From: Karalla daura
Lineage: Eukaryota > Chordata > Actinopteri > Chaetodontiformes > Leiognathidae
Assembly: GCA_029224185.1 (NCBI GenBank)
Contig: JANZKI010000088.1
Span: 124,001 to 188,000 of the forward strand
Length of the DNA stretch: 64,000 bases
Direction: 5' to 3'
The notes under the pieces were generated by a model that did not search any database, was not told the origin of the DNA, and was given only the letters and a program-made list of their open reading frames with translations. The stretch's first letter is position 1; each line of letters opens with the position of its first letter. Below are positions 22,370 through 35,457 of this stretch, in pieces. The position numbers and the translations under genes were made by a program.

Positions 22370-24655
22370 GAGTTCTGTTTTTCCCATTCATTCTTATGGG
22401 AAAAAGCCAAATTGGCCAAGTGAGAAACATTTGGCTCTATGGAGACTGCGCTTTCACCTATCTGGAATACGAGCTCACTGTCACGACGTAGGGGATAGTC
22501 TCCAGAACACCATGACGCGATTTGGTGTGTGTACCATGAAAACTGTGGCCACAGTCGCGAGGAGAAGTGTAACGTTTAACATTGATGGCAGTGGTGGGAC
22601 AATGAATGGGGGCTTATGGAGAGAAAAGGCTGCACTGGGCCATACGATGGGGCTCGTCGTTTAAATTTCACAAGGCGCACGGGTTTATGGCCTGCCCCGC
22701 ATGAGAGAGCACCAATGTTCCTACAAAACTGGAAAAGATAAGTTGTCTGCTGCTTAGGGTGTGGCTGGGAGCAGCGTGAAAAGAGCGAAACGAGAGCTGA
22801 TTTTTAAGCGATCCCGCATGTCGGCCCGGTGCTATGAAGAGATTGGACATGCCCAATGCTGAGGGGGCCCTTTCCCACTCTGCGAGTCTCCCACGGACTG
22901 TGCCATCTGCTGGGGTGCATTGAAGCTGGACGCCTCATCACTTTCTATGACCATGTGAGCAGAGGAGACATTGGAGCAGGTACCTGAGCACATGGTTGTC
23001 GAGAAATGGTGCTGCTGAAAAACCATACAACCTATCAGCGAGCAACTCACTACACAAACACACCACAAGATTCTTCAACTTTTGAAATGAAAATGAAGTT
23101 TCAAAGTCAAAGTATGGCAACGTTGCGAATGTTTGTTTGTGGAGTTCTGTTTTTCCCATTCATTCTTATGGGAAAAACCCAAATTGGCCAAGTGAGAAAC
23201 ATTTGGCTCTATGGAGACTGCGCTTTCACCTATCTGGAATATGAGCTCACTGTCACGCTGTAGGGTACAGTCTCCAGAACACCCTGACACGATTTGGTGT
23301 GTGTACTATGAGAACTGTGGCCACAGTCGCGAGGAGAAGTGCAACGTTTAACATTGATGGCAGTGGTGGGACAATGAATGGGGGCTTATGGAGAGAAAAG
23401 GCTGCACTGGGCCATACGATGGGGCTCGTCGTTTAAATTTCACAAGGTGCACGGGTTTCTGGCCTGCCCCGCATGAGAGAGCACCAATGTTCCTACAAAA
23501 CTGGAAAAAAGAATTTGTCTGCTGCTTAGGGTGTGGCTGGCAGCAGCGTGAAAAGAGCGAAATGAGAGCTGATTTTTAAGCGATCCTGCATGTCGGCCCG
23601 GTGCTATGAAGAGATTGGACATGCCCAATGCTGAGGGGGCCCTTTCCCACTCTGCGAGTCTCCCAGGGCCTGTGCCATCTGCTGGGGTGCATTGAAGCTG
23701 GACGCCTCATCACTTTGTATTGCCATGTCAGCAGAGGAGACAATGGAGCAGGTACCTGAGCACATGGTCGTCGAGAAGAGGTGCTGCTGAAAAACCATAC
23801 AACCTATCAGCGTGCAACTCGCTACACAAACACACCACAAGATTCTTCAATTTTTGAAATGAAAATGAAGTTTCAAAGTCAAAGTATGGCAAAGTTGCGA
23901 ATGTTTGTTTGTGGAGTTCTGTTTTTCCCATTCATTCTTATGGGAAAGAGCCAAATTGGCCAAGTGATAAACATTTGGCTCTATGGAGACTGCGCTTTCA
24001 CCTATCTGGAATATGAGCTCACTGTCACGCTGTAGGGTACAGTCTCCAGAACGCCCTGACACGATTTGGTGTGTGTACTATGAGAACTGTGGCCACAGTC
24101 GCGAGGAGAAGTGTAACGTTTAACATTGATGGCAGTGGTGGGACAATGAATGGGGGCTTATGGAGGGAAAAGGCTGCACTGGGCCTACGATGATGCTCGT
24201 CGTTTAAATTTCACAAGGCGCACGGGTTTATGGCCTGCCCCGGATGAGAGAGCACCAATGTTCCTACAAAACTGGAAAAAATATTTTGTGTTTGCTGCTT
24301 AGGGTGTGGCTGAGAGCAGCGTGAAAAGAGCGAAACGAGAGCTGATTTTTAAGCGATCCCGCATGTCGGCCCGGTGCTATGAAGAGATTGGACATGCCCA
24401 ATGCTGAGGGGGCCCTTTCCCACTCTGCGAGTCTCCCAGGGCCTGTGCCATCTGCTGGGGTGCTTTGAAGCTGGACGCCTCATCACTTTGTATGACCATG
24501 TGAGCAGAGGAGACATTGGAGCAGGTACCTGAGCACATGGTTGTCGAGAAATGGTGCTGCTGAAAAACCATACAACCTATCAGCGTGCAACTCGCTACAC
24601 AAACACACCACAAGATTCTTCAATTTTTGAAATGAAAATGAAGTTTCAAAGTCAA
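20052..24655 (+). repeat. 14-monomer-offset duplicated block, first copy (M27 to start of junction M32/M33)
   Basis: M27-M32 match M41-M46. The offset is 10,801 bp for M27-M29 and 10,802 bp from M30 on; the one-base change comes from an extra A at about 32,670 in M43. The block contains the unusual Z monomer M31 (23,142) with GGGAAAAACCC, CACGCTGTAGGGTACAG and ACACCCTGACACG. Similarity weakens at about 24,658, where this copy has AGTATGG and the other AGCATGG, after which M33 and M47 differ. Matching continues somewhat left of 20,052, so the left border is approximate. Confidence 0.85.
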
Positions 24656-26979
24656 AGTATGGCAACGTTGCGAATGTTTGTTTGTGGAGTTCTGTTTTTC
24701 CCATTCATTCTTATGGGAAAAAGCCAAATTGGCCAAGTGAGAAACATTTGGCTCTATGGAGACTGCGCTTTCACCTATCTGGAATACGAGCTCACTGTCA
24801 CGACGTAGGGGATAGTCTCCAGAACACCATGACGCGATTTGGTGTGTGTACCATGAAAACTGTGGCCACAGTCGCGAGGAGAAGTGTAACGTTTAACATT
24901 GATGGCAGTGGTGGGACAATGAATGGGGGCTTATGGAGAGAAAAGGCTGCACTGGGCCAAACGATGGGGCTCGTCGTTTAAATTTCACAAGGTGCACGGG
25001 TTTATGGCCTGCCCCGCATGAGAGAGCACCAATGTTCCTACAAAACTGGAAAAAAAGAATTTGTCTGCTGCTTAGGGTGTGGCTGGGAGCAGCGTGAAAA
25101 GAGCGAAACGAGAGCTGATTTTTAAGCGATCCCGCATGTCGCACGGGGCTATGAAGAGATTGGACATGCCCAATGCTGAGGGGGCCCTTTCCCACTCTGC
25201 GAGTCTCCCAGGGCCTGTGCCATCTGCTGGGGTGCATTGAAGCTGGACGCCTCATCACTTTGTATGACCATGTCAGCAGAGGAGACAATGGAGCAGGTAC
25301 CTGAGCACATGGTCGTCGAGAAATGGTACTGCTGAAAAACCATACAACCTATCTGCGTGCAACTCGCTACACAAACACACCACAAGATTCTTCAAGTTTT
25401 GAAATGAAAATGAAGTTTCAAAGTCAAAGCATGGCAACGTTGCGAATGTTTGTTTGTGGAGTTCTGTTTTTCCCATTCATTATTATGGGAAAAAGCCAAA
25501 TTGGCCAAGTGAGAAACATTTGGCTCTATGGAGACAACGCTTTCACCAATCTGGAATACGAGCTAACTGTCACGCCGTAGGGGAGAGTCTCCAGAATGCC
25601 CTGACACGATTTGGTGTGTGTAGTATGAGAACTGTGGCCACAGTCGCGAGGAGAAGTGTAGCGCTTAACATTGATGGCAGTGTTGGGACAATGAATGGGG
25701 GCTTATGGAGAGAAAAGGCTGCACTGGGCCATACGATGAGGCTCGTCGTTTAAATTTCACAAGGCGCACGGGTTTCTGGCCTGCCCCGCATGAGAGAGCA
25801 CCAATGTTCCTACAAAACTGGAAAAGATAAGTTGTCTGCTGCGTAGGGTGTGGCTGGGAGCAGCGTGAAAAGAGCGAAACGAGAGCTGATTTTTAAGCGA
25901 TCCCGCATGTCGGCCCGGTGCTATGAAGAGATTGGACATGCCCAATGCTGAGGGGGCCCTTTCCCACTCTGCGAGTCTCCCAGGGACTGTGCCATCTGCT
26001 GGGGTGCATTGAAGCTGGACGCCTCATCACTTTCTATGACCATGTGAGCAGAGGAGACATTGGAGCAGGTACCTGAGCACATGGTTGTCGAGAAATGGTG
26101 CTGCTGAAAAACCATACAACCTATCAGCGAGCAACTCGCTACACAAACACACCACAAGATTCTTCAATTTTTGAAATGAAAATGAAGTTTCAAAGTCAAA
26201 GTATGGCAACGTTGTGAATGTTTGTTTGTGGAGTTCTGTTTTTCCCATTCATTCTTATGGGAAAAACCCAAATTGGCCAAGTGAGAAACATTTGGCTCAA
26301 TGGAGACTGCGCTTTCACCTATCTGGAATACGAGCTCACTGTCACGCTGTAGGGAACAGTCTCCAGAGCGCCCTGACACGATTTGGTGTGTGTACTATGA
26401 GAACTGTGGCCACAGTCGCGAGGAGAAGTATAACGTTTAACATTGATGGCAGTGGTGGGACAATGAATGGGGGCTTATGGAGGGAAAAGGCTGCACTGGG
26501 CCTACGATGATGCTCGTCGTTTAAATTTCACAAGGCGCACGGGTTTATGACCTGCCCCGCATGAGAGAGCACCAATGTTCCAACAAAACTGGAAAAAAGA
26601 ATTTGTCTGCTGCTTAGGGTGTGGCTGGCAGCAGCGTGAAAAGAGCGAAATGAGAGCTGATTTTTAAGCGATCCTGCATGTCGGCCCGGTGCTATGAAGA
26701 GATTGGACATGCCCAATGCTGAGGGGGCCCTTTCCCACTCTGCGAGTCTCCCAGGGCCTGTGCCATCTGCTGGGGTGCATTGAAGCTGGACGCCTCATCA
26801 CTTTGTATTGCCATGTCAGCAGAGGAGACAATGGAGCAGGTACCTGAGCACATGGTCGTCGAGAAGAGGTGCTGCTGAAAAACCATACAACCTATCAGCG
26901 TGCAACTCGCTACACAAACACACCACAAGATTCTTCAATTTTTGAAATGAAAATGAAGTTTCAAAGTCAAAGTATGGCA

Positions 26980-26991
26980 ACGTTGTTTGTG
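26980..26991 (+). other. 10-bp deletion junction at the end of M35
   Basis: Same ACGTTG|TTTGTGG junction, between 26985 and 26986, here closing a 761-bp unit whose first half is M3-like and whose second half is M5/M13-like. M36 follows with the linked post-deletion type. Confidence 0.9.
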
Positions 26992-27569
26992 GAGTTCTGT
27001 TTTTCCCATTCATTCTTATGGGAAAAAGCCAAATTGGCCAAGTGAGAAACATTTGGCTCTATGGAGACTGCGCTTTCACCTATCTGGAATACGAGCTCAC
27101 TGTCACTCCGTAGGGGAGAGTCTCCAGAATGCCATGACGCGATTTGATGTGTGTACCATGAAAACTGTGGCCACAGTCGCGAGGAGAAGTGTAACGTTTA
27201 ACATTGATGGCAGTGGTGGGACAATGAATGGGGGCTTATGGAGAGAAAAGGCTGCACTGGGACATACGATGAGGCTCGTCGTTTAAATTTCACAAGGCGC
27301 ACGGGTTTCTGGCCTGCCCCGCATGAGAGAGCACCAATGTTCCTACAAAACTGGAAAAAAGAATTTGTCTGCTGCGTAGGGTGTGGCTGGGAGCAGCGTG
27401 AAAAGAGCGAAACGAGAGCTGATTTTTAAGCGATCCCGCATGTCGCACGGGGCTATGAAGAGATTGGACATGCCCAATGCTGAGGGGGCCCTTTCCCACT
27501 CTGCGAGTCTCCCAGGGACTGTGCCATCTGCTGGGGTGCATTGAAGCTGGACGCCTCATCACTTTGTAT

Positions 27570-30500
27570 GACCATGTGAGCAGAGGAGACATTGGAACAG
27601 GTACCTGAGCACATGGTTGTCGAGAAATGGTGCTGCTGAAAAACCATACAACCTATCAGCGTGCAACTCGCTACACAAACACACCACAAGATTCTTCAAT
27701 TTTTGAAATGAAAATGAAGTTTCAAAGTCAAAGTATGGCAACGTTGCGAATGTTTGTTTGTGGAGTTCTGTTTTTCCCATTCATTTTTTTGGGAAAAAGC
27801 CTAATTGGCCAAGTGAGAAACATTTGGCTCTATGGAGACTGCGCTTTCACCTATCTGGAATACGAGCTAACTCTCACACCGTAGGGGATAGTTTCAAGAA
27901 CACCATGACGCGATTTGGTGTGTGTACTATGAGAACTGTGGCCACAGTCGCGAGGAGAAGTGTAACGTTTAACATTGATGGCAGTGGTGGGACAATGAAT
28001 GGGGGCTTATGGAGGGAAAAGGCTGCACTGGGCCTGCGATGATGCTCGTCGTTTAAATTTCACAAGGCGCACGGGTTTATGGCCTGCCCCGGATGAGAGA
28101 GCACCAATGTTCCTACAAAACTGGAAAAAATATTTTGTGTTTGCTGCTTAGGGTGTGGCTGAGAGCAGCGTGAAAAGAGCGAAACGAGAGCTGATTTTTA
28201 AGCGATCCCGCATGTCGGCCCGGTGCTATGAAGAGATTGGACATGCCCAATGCTGAGGGGGCCCTTTCCCACTCTGCGAGTCTCCCAGGGCCTGTGCCAT
28301 CTGCTGGGGTGCTTTGAAGCTGGACGCCTCATCACTTTGTATGACCATGTGAGCAGAGGAGACATTGGAGCAGGTACCTGAGCACATGGTTGTCGAGAAA
28401 TGGTGCTGCTGAATAACCATACAACCTATCAGCGTGCAACTCGCTACACAAACACACCACAAGATTCTTCAATTTTTGAAATGAAAATGAAGTTTCAAAG
28501 TCAAAGCATGGCAACGTTGCGAATGTTTGTTTGTGGAATTCTGTTTTTCCCATTAATTCTTATGGGAAAAAGCCAAATTGGCCAAGTGAGAAACATTTGG
28601 CTCTATGGAGACTGCGCTTTCACCTATCTGGAATACGAGCTCACTGTCACGACGTAGGGGATAGTCTCCAGAACACCATGACGCGATTTGGTGTGTGTAC
28701 CATGAAAACTGTGGCCACAGTCGGGAGGAGAAGTGCAACGTTTAACATTGATGGCAGTGGTGGGACAATGAATGGGGGCTTATGGAGAGAAAAGGCTGCA
28801 CTGGGCCATACGATGGGGCTCGTCGTTTAAATTTCACAAGGTGCACGGGTTTCTGGCCTGCCCCGCATGAGAGAGCACCAATGTTCCTACAAAACTGGAA
28901 AAAAGAATTTGTCTGCTGCTTAGGGTGTGGCTGGCAGCAGCGTGAAAAGAGCGAAATGAGAGCTGATTTTTAAGCGATCCTGCATGTCGGCCCGGTGCTA
29001 TGAAGAGATTGGACATGCCCAATGCTGAGGGGGCCCTTTCCCACTCTGCGAGTCTCCCAGGGCCTGTGCCATCTGCTGGGGTGCATTGAAGCTGGACGCC
29101 TCATCACTTTGTATTGCCATGTCAGCAGAGGAGACAATGGAGCAGGTACCTGAGCACATGGTCGTCGAGAAGAGGTGCTGCTGAAAAACCATACAACCTA
29201 TCAGCGTGCAACTCGCTACACAAACACACCACAAGATTCTTCAATTTTTGAAATGAAAATGAAGTTTCAAAGTCAAAGTATGGCAAAGTTGCGAATGTTT
29301 GTTTGTGGAGTTCTGTTTTTCCCATTCATTCTTATGGGAAAGAGCCAAATTGGCCAAGTGATAAACATTTGGCTCTATGGAGACTGCGCTTTCACCTATC
29401 TGGAATATGAGCTCACTGTCACGCTGTAGGGTACAGTCTCCAGAACGCCCTGACACGATTTGGTGTGTGTACTATGAGAACTGTGGCCACAGTCGCGAGG
29501 AGAAGTGTAACGTTTAACATTGATGGCAGTGGTGGGACAATGAATGGGGGCTTATGGAGGGAAAAGGCTGCACTGGGCCTACGATGATGCTCGTCGTTTA
29601 AATTTCACAAGGCGCACGGGTTTATGGCCTGCCCCGGATGAGAGAGCACCAATGTTCCTACAAAACTGGAAAAAATATTTTGTGTTTGCTGCTTAGGGTG
29701 TGGCTGAGAGCAGCGTGAAAAGAGCGAAACGAGAGCTGATTTTTAAGCGATCCCGCATGTCGGCCCGGTGCTATGAAGAGATTGGACATGCCCAATGCTG
29801 AGGGGGCCCTTTCCCACTCTGCGAGTCTCCCAGGGCCTGTGCCATCTGCTGGGGTGCTTTGAAGCTGGACGCCTCATCACTTTGTATGACCATGTGAGCA
29901 GAGGAGACATTGGAGCAGGTACCTGAGCACATGGTTGTCGAGAAATGGTGCTGCTGAAAAACCATACAACCTATCAGCGTGCAACTCGCTACACAAACAC
30001 ACCACAAGATTCTTCAATTTTTGAAATGAAAATGAAGTTTCAAAGTCAAAGCATGGCAACGTTGCGAATGTTTGTTTGTGGAGTTCTGTTTTTCCCATTC
30101 ATTCTTATGGGAAAAAGCCAAATTGGCCAAGTGAGAAACATTTGGCTCTATGGAGACTGCGCTTTCACCTATCTGGAATACGAGCTCACTGTCACGACGT
30201 AGGGGATAGTCTCCAGAACACCATGACGCGATTTGGTGTGTGTACCATGAGAACTGTGGCCACAGTCGCGAGGAGAAGTGCAACGTTTAACATTGATGGC
30301 AGTGGTGGGACAATGAATGGGGGCTTATGGAGAGAAAAGGCTGCACTGGGCCATACGATGGGGCTCGTCGTTTAAATTTCACAAGGTGCACGGGTTTATG
30401 GCCTGCCCCGCATGAGAGAGCACCAATGTTCCTACAAAACTGGAAAAAAGAATTTGTCTGCTGCTTAGGGTGTGGCTGGCAGCAGCGTGAAAAGAGCGAA

Positions 30501-30830
30501 ATGAGAGCTGATTTTTAAGCGATCCTGCATGTCGGCCCGGTGCTATGAAGAGATTGGACATGCCCAATGCTGAGGGGGCCCTTTCCCACTCTGCGAGTCT
30601 CCCAGGGCCTGTGCCATCTGCTGGGGTGCATTGAAGCTGGACGCCTCATCACTTTGTATTGCCATGTCAGCAGAGGAGACAATGGAGCAGGTACCTGAGC
30701 ACATGGTCGTCGAGAAGAGGTGCTGCTGAAAAACCATACAACCTATCAGCGTGCAACTCGCTACACAAACACACCACAAGATTCTTCAATTTTTGAAATG
30801 AAAATGAAGTTTCAAAGTCAAAGTATGGCA
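27570..30830 (+). repeat. 15-monomer-offset duplicated block, first copy (end of M36 to M40)
   Basis: This segment matches 39,134-42,394 at a constant 11,564-bp offset. Shared rare variants prove the pairing: GGAACAGG at 27,595, CATTTTTTTGGG and AGCCTAATTGG in M37, GAATAACCATAC near 28,411, GGAATTCTG with CATTAATTC in M38, and GTCGGGAGG near 28,723. The match ends where M55 carries the 10-bp deletion and M40 does not. The left end lies just downstream of 27,564, where the copies read TTTGTATG and TTTCGATG. Confidence 0.88.
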
Positions 30831-33171
30831 AAGTTGCGAATGTTTGTTTGTGGAGTTCTGTTTTTCCCATTCATTCTTATGGGAAAGAGCCAAATTGGCC
30901 AAGTGATAAACATTTGGCTCTATGGAGACTGCGCTTTCACCTATCTGGAATATGAGCTCACTGTCACGCTGTAGGGTACAGTCTCCAGAACGCCCTGACA
31001 CGATTTGGTGTGTGTACTATGAGAACTGTGGCCACAGTCGCGAGGAGAAGTGTAACGTTTAACATTGATGGCAGTGGTGGGACAATGAATGGGGGCTTAT
31101 GGAGGGAAAAGGCTGCACTGGGCCTACGATGATGCTCGTCGTTTAAATTTCACAAGGCGCACGGGTTTATGGCCTGCCCCGGATGAGAGAGCACCAATGT
31201 TCCTACAAAACTGGAAAAAATATTTTGTGTTTGCTGCTTAGGGTGTGGCTGAGAGCAGCGTGAAAAGAGCGAAACGAGAGCTGATTTTTAAGCGATCCCG
31301 CATGTCGGCCCGGTGCTATGAAGAGATTGGACATGCCCAATGCTGAGGGGGCCCTTTCCCACTCTGCGAGTCTCCCGGGGACTGTGCCATCTGCTGGGGT
31401 GCATTGAAGCTGGACGCCTCATCACTTTCTATGACCATGTGAGCAGAGGAGACATTGGAGCAGGTACCTGAGCACATGGTTGTCGAGAAATGGTGCTGCT
31501 GAAAAACCATACAACCTATCAGCGTGCAACTCGCTACACAAACACACCACAAGATTCTTCAATTTTTGAAATGAAAATGAAGTTTCAAAGTCAAAGCATG
31601 GCAACGTTGCGAATGTTTGTTTGTGGAGTTCTGTTTTTCCCATTCATTCTTATGGGAAAAAGCCAAATTGGCCAAGTGAGAAACATTTGGCTCTATGGAG
31701 ACTGCGCTTTCACCTATCTGGAATACGAGCTCACTTTCACGACGTAGGGGATAGTCTCCAGAACACCATGACGCGATTTGGTGTGTGTACCATGAGAACT
31801 GTGGCCACAGTCGCGAGGAGAAGTGCAACGTTTAACATTGATGGCAGTGGTGGGACAATGAATGGGGGCTTATGGAGAGAAAAGGCTGCACTGGGCCATA
31901 CGATGGGGCTCGTCGTTTAAATTTCACAAGGTGCACGGGTTTATGGCCTGCCCCGCATGAGAGAGCACCAATGTTCCTACAAAACTGGAAAAAAGAATTT
32001 GTCTGCTGCTTAGGGTGTGGCTGGCAGCAGCGTGAAAAGAGCGAAATGAGAGCTGATTTTTAAGCGATCCTGCATGTCGGCCCGGTGCTATGAAGAGATT
32101 GGACATGCCCAATGCTGAGGGGGCCCTTTCCCACTCTGCGAGTCTCCCAGGGCCTGTGCCATCTGCTGGGGTGCATTGAAGCTGGACGCCTCATCACTTT
32201 GTATTGCCATGTCAGCAGAGGAGACAATGGAGCAGGTACCTGAGCACATGGTCGTCGAGAAGAGGTGCTGCTGAAAAACCATACAACCTATCAGCGTGCA
32301 ACTCGCTACACAAACACACCACAAGATTCTTCAATTTTTGAAATGAAAATGAAGTTTCAAAGTCAAAGTATGGCAAAGTTGCGAATGTTTGTTTGTGGAG
32401 TTCTGTTTTTCCCATTCATTCTTATGGGAAAGAGCCAAATTGGCCAAGTGATAAACATTTGGCTCTATGGAGACTGCGCTTTCACCTATCTGGAATATGA
32501 GCTCACTGTCACGCTGTAGGGTACAGTCTCCAGAACGCCCTGACACGATTTGGTGTGTGTACTATGAGAACTGTGGCCACAGTCGCGAGGAGAAGTGTAA
32601 CGTTTAACATTGATGGCAGTGGTGGGACAATGAATGGGGGCTTATGGAGGGAAAAGGCTGCACTGGGCCATACGATGATGCTCGTCGTTTAAATTTCACA
32701 AGGCGCACGGGTTTATGGCCTGCCCCGGATGAGAGAGCACCAATGTTCCTACAAAACTGGAAAAAATATTTTGTGTTTGCTGCTTAGGGTGTGGCTGAGA
32801 GCAGCGTGAAAAGAGCGAAACGAGAGCTGATTTTTAAGCGATCCCGCATGTCGGCCCGGTGCTATGAAGAGATTGGACATGCCCAATGCTGAGGGGGCCC
32901 TTTCCCACTCTGCGAGTCTCCCAGGGCCTGTGCCATCTGCTGGGGTGCTTTGAAGCTGGACGCCTCATCACTTTGTATGACCATGTGAGCAGAGGAGACA
33001 TTGGAGCAGGTACCTGAGCACATGGTTGTCGAGAAATGGTGCTGCTGAAAAACCATACAACCTATCAGCGTGCAACTCGCTACACAAACACACCACAAGA
33101 TTCTTCAATTTTTGAAATGAAAATGAAGTTTCAAAGTCAAAGCATGGCAACGTTGCGAATGTTTGTTTGTG
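28536..33171 (+). repeat. X-Y dimer repeat, second cluster (M38-M43)
   Basis: Starts: 28536 (X), 29308 (Y), 30081 (X), 30853 (Y), 31626 (X), 32398 (Y). Steps are 1,545, 1,545 and 1,546 bp. M38 is a diverged X with GGAATTCTG and CATTAATTC. The second halves of M39 and M43 carry GGGTGCTTTG, and that of M41 carries CCCGGGGAC, so the two Y sub-variants alternate. Confidence 0.9.
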
Positions 33172-35457
33172 GAGTTCTGTTTTTCCCATTCATTCTTATG
33201 GGAAAAAGCCAAATTGGCCAAGTGAGAAACATTTGGCTCTATGGAGACTGCGCTTTCACCTATCTGGAATACGAGCTCACTGTCACGACGTAGGGGATAG
33301 TCTCCAGAACACCATGACGCGATTTGGTGTGTGTACCATGAAAACTGTGGCCACAGTCGCGAGGAGAAGTGTAACGTTTAACATTGATGGCAGTGGTGGG
33401 ACAATGAATGGGGGCTTATGGAGAGAAAAGGCTGCACTGGGCCATACGATGGGGCTCGTCGTTTAAATTTCACAAGGCGCACGGGTTTATGGCCTGCCCC
33501 GCATGAGAGAGCACCAATGTTCCTACAAAACTGGAAAAGATAAGTTGTCTGCTGCTTAGGGTGTGGCTGGGAGCAGCGTGAAAAGAGCGAAACGAGAGCT
33601 GATTTTTAAGCGATCCCGCATGTCGGCCCGGTGCTATGAAGAGATTGGACATGCCCAATGCTGAGGGGGCCCTTTCCCACTCTGCGAGTCTCCCACGGAC
33701 TGTGCCATCTGCTGGGGTGCATTGAAGCTGGACGCCTCATCACTTTCTATGACCATGTGAGCAGAGGAGACATTGGAGCAGGTACCTGAGCACATGGTTG
33801 TCGAGAAATGGTGCTGCTGAAAAACCATACAACCTATCAGCGAGCAACTCACTACACAAACACACCACAAGATTCTTCAACTTTTGAAATGAAAATGAAG
33901 TTTCAAAGTCAAAGTATGGCAACGTTGCGAATGTTTGTTTGTGGAGTTCTGTTTTTCCCATTCATTCTTATGGGAAAAACCCAAATTGGCCAAGTGAGAA
34001 ACATTTGGCTCTATGGAGACTGCGCTTTCACCTATCTGGAATATGAGCTCACTGTCACGCTGTAGGGTACAGTCTCCAGAACACCCTGACACGATTTGGT
34101 GTGTGTACTATGAGAACTGTGGCCACAGTCGCGAGGAGAAGTGCAACGTTTAACATTGATGGCAGTGGTGGGACAATGAATGGGGGCTTATGGAGAGAAA
34201 AGGCTGCACTGGGCCATACGATGGGGCTCGTCGTTTAAATTTCACAAGGTGCACGGGTTTCTGGCCTGCCCCGCATGAGAGAGCACCAATGTTCCTACAA
34301 AACTGGAAAAAAGAATTTGTCTGCTGCTTAGGGTGTGGCTGGCAGCAGCGTGAAAAGAGCGAAATGAGAGCTGATTTTTAAGCGATCCTGCATGTCGGCC
34401 CGGTGCTATGAAGAGATTGGACATGCCCAATGCTGAGGGGGCCCTTTCCCACTCTGCGAGTCTCCCAGGGCCTGTGCCATCTGCTGGGGTGCATTGAAGC
34501 TGGACGCCTCATCACTTTGTATTGCCATGTCAGCAGAGGAGACAATGGAGCAGGTACCTGAGCACATGGTCGTCGAGAAGAGGTGCTGCTGAAAAACCAT
34601 ACAACCTATCAGCGTGCAACTCGCTACACAAACACACCACAAGATTCTTCAATTTTTGAAATGAAAATGAAGTTTCAAAGTCAAAGTATGGCAAAGTTGC
34701 GAATGTTTGTTTGTGGAGTTCTGTTTTTCCCATTCATTCTTATGGGAAAGAGCCAAATTGGCCAAGTGATAAACATTTGGCTCTATGGAGACTGCGCTTT
34801 CACCTATCTGGAATATGAGCTCACTGTCACGCTGTAGGGTACAGTCTCCAGAACGCCCTGACACGATTTGGTGTGTGTACTATGAGAACTGTGGCCACAG
34901 TCGCGAGGAGAAGTGTAACGTTTAACATTGATGGCAGTGGTGGGACAATGAATGGGGGCTTATGGAGGGAAAAGGCTGCACTGGGCCTACGATGATGCTC
35001 GTCGTTTAAATTTCACAAGGCGCACGGGTTTATGGCCTGCCCCGGATGAGAGAGCACCAATGTTCCTACAAAACTGGAAAAAATATTTTGTGTTTGCTGC
35101 TTAGGGTGTGGCTGAGAGCAGCGTGAAAAGAGCGAAACGAGAGCTGATTTTTAAGCGATCCCGCATGTCGGCCCGGTGCTATGAAGAGATTGGACATGCC
35201 CAATGCTGAGGGGGCCCTTTCCCACTCTGCGAGTCTCCCAGGGCCTGTGCCATCTGCTGGGGTGCTTTGAAGCTGGACGCCTCATCACTTTGTATGACCA
35301 TGTGAGCAGAGGAGACATTGGAGCAGGTACCTGAGCACATGGTTGTCGAGAAATGGTGCTGCTGAAAAACCATACAACCTATCAGCGTGCAACTCGCTAC
35401 ACAAACACACCACAAGATTCTTCAATTTTTGAAATGAAAATGAAGTTTCAAAGTCAA
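30853..35457 (+). repeat. 14-monomer-offset duplicated block, second copy (M41-M46)
   Basis: This is the partner of 20,052-24,655. M43 (32,398) is 774 bp, the longest unit in the window, because it reads GGGCCATACGATGATG where its Y relatives read GGGCCTACGATGATG. The extra A matches the X-type sequence at that point, so a short X-to-Y conversion tract is possible. M45 (33,944) is the second Z monomer. M42 has private changes CACTTTCACG near 31,735 and a His-to-Phe-like change in an unselected frame. Confidence 0.85.
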
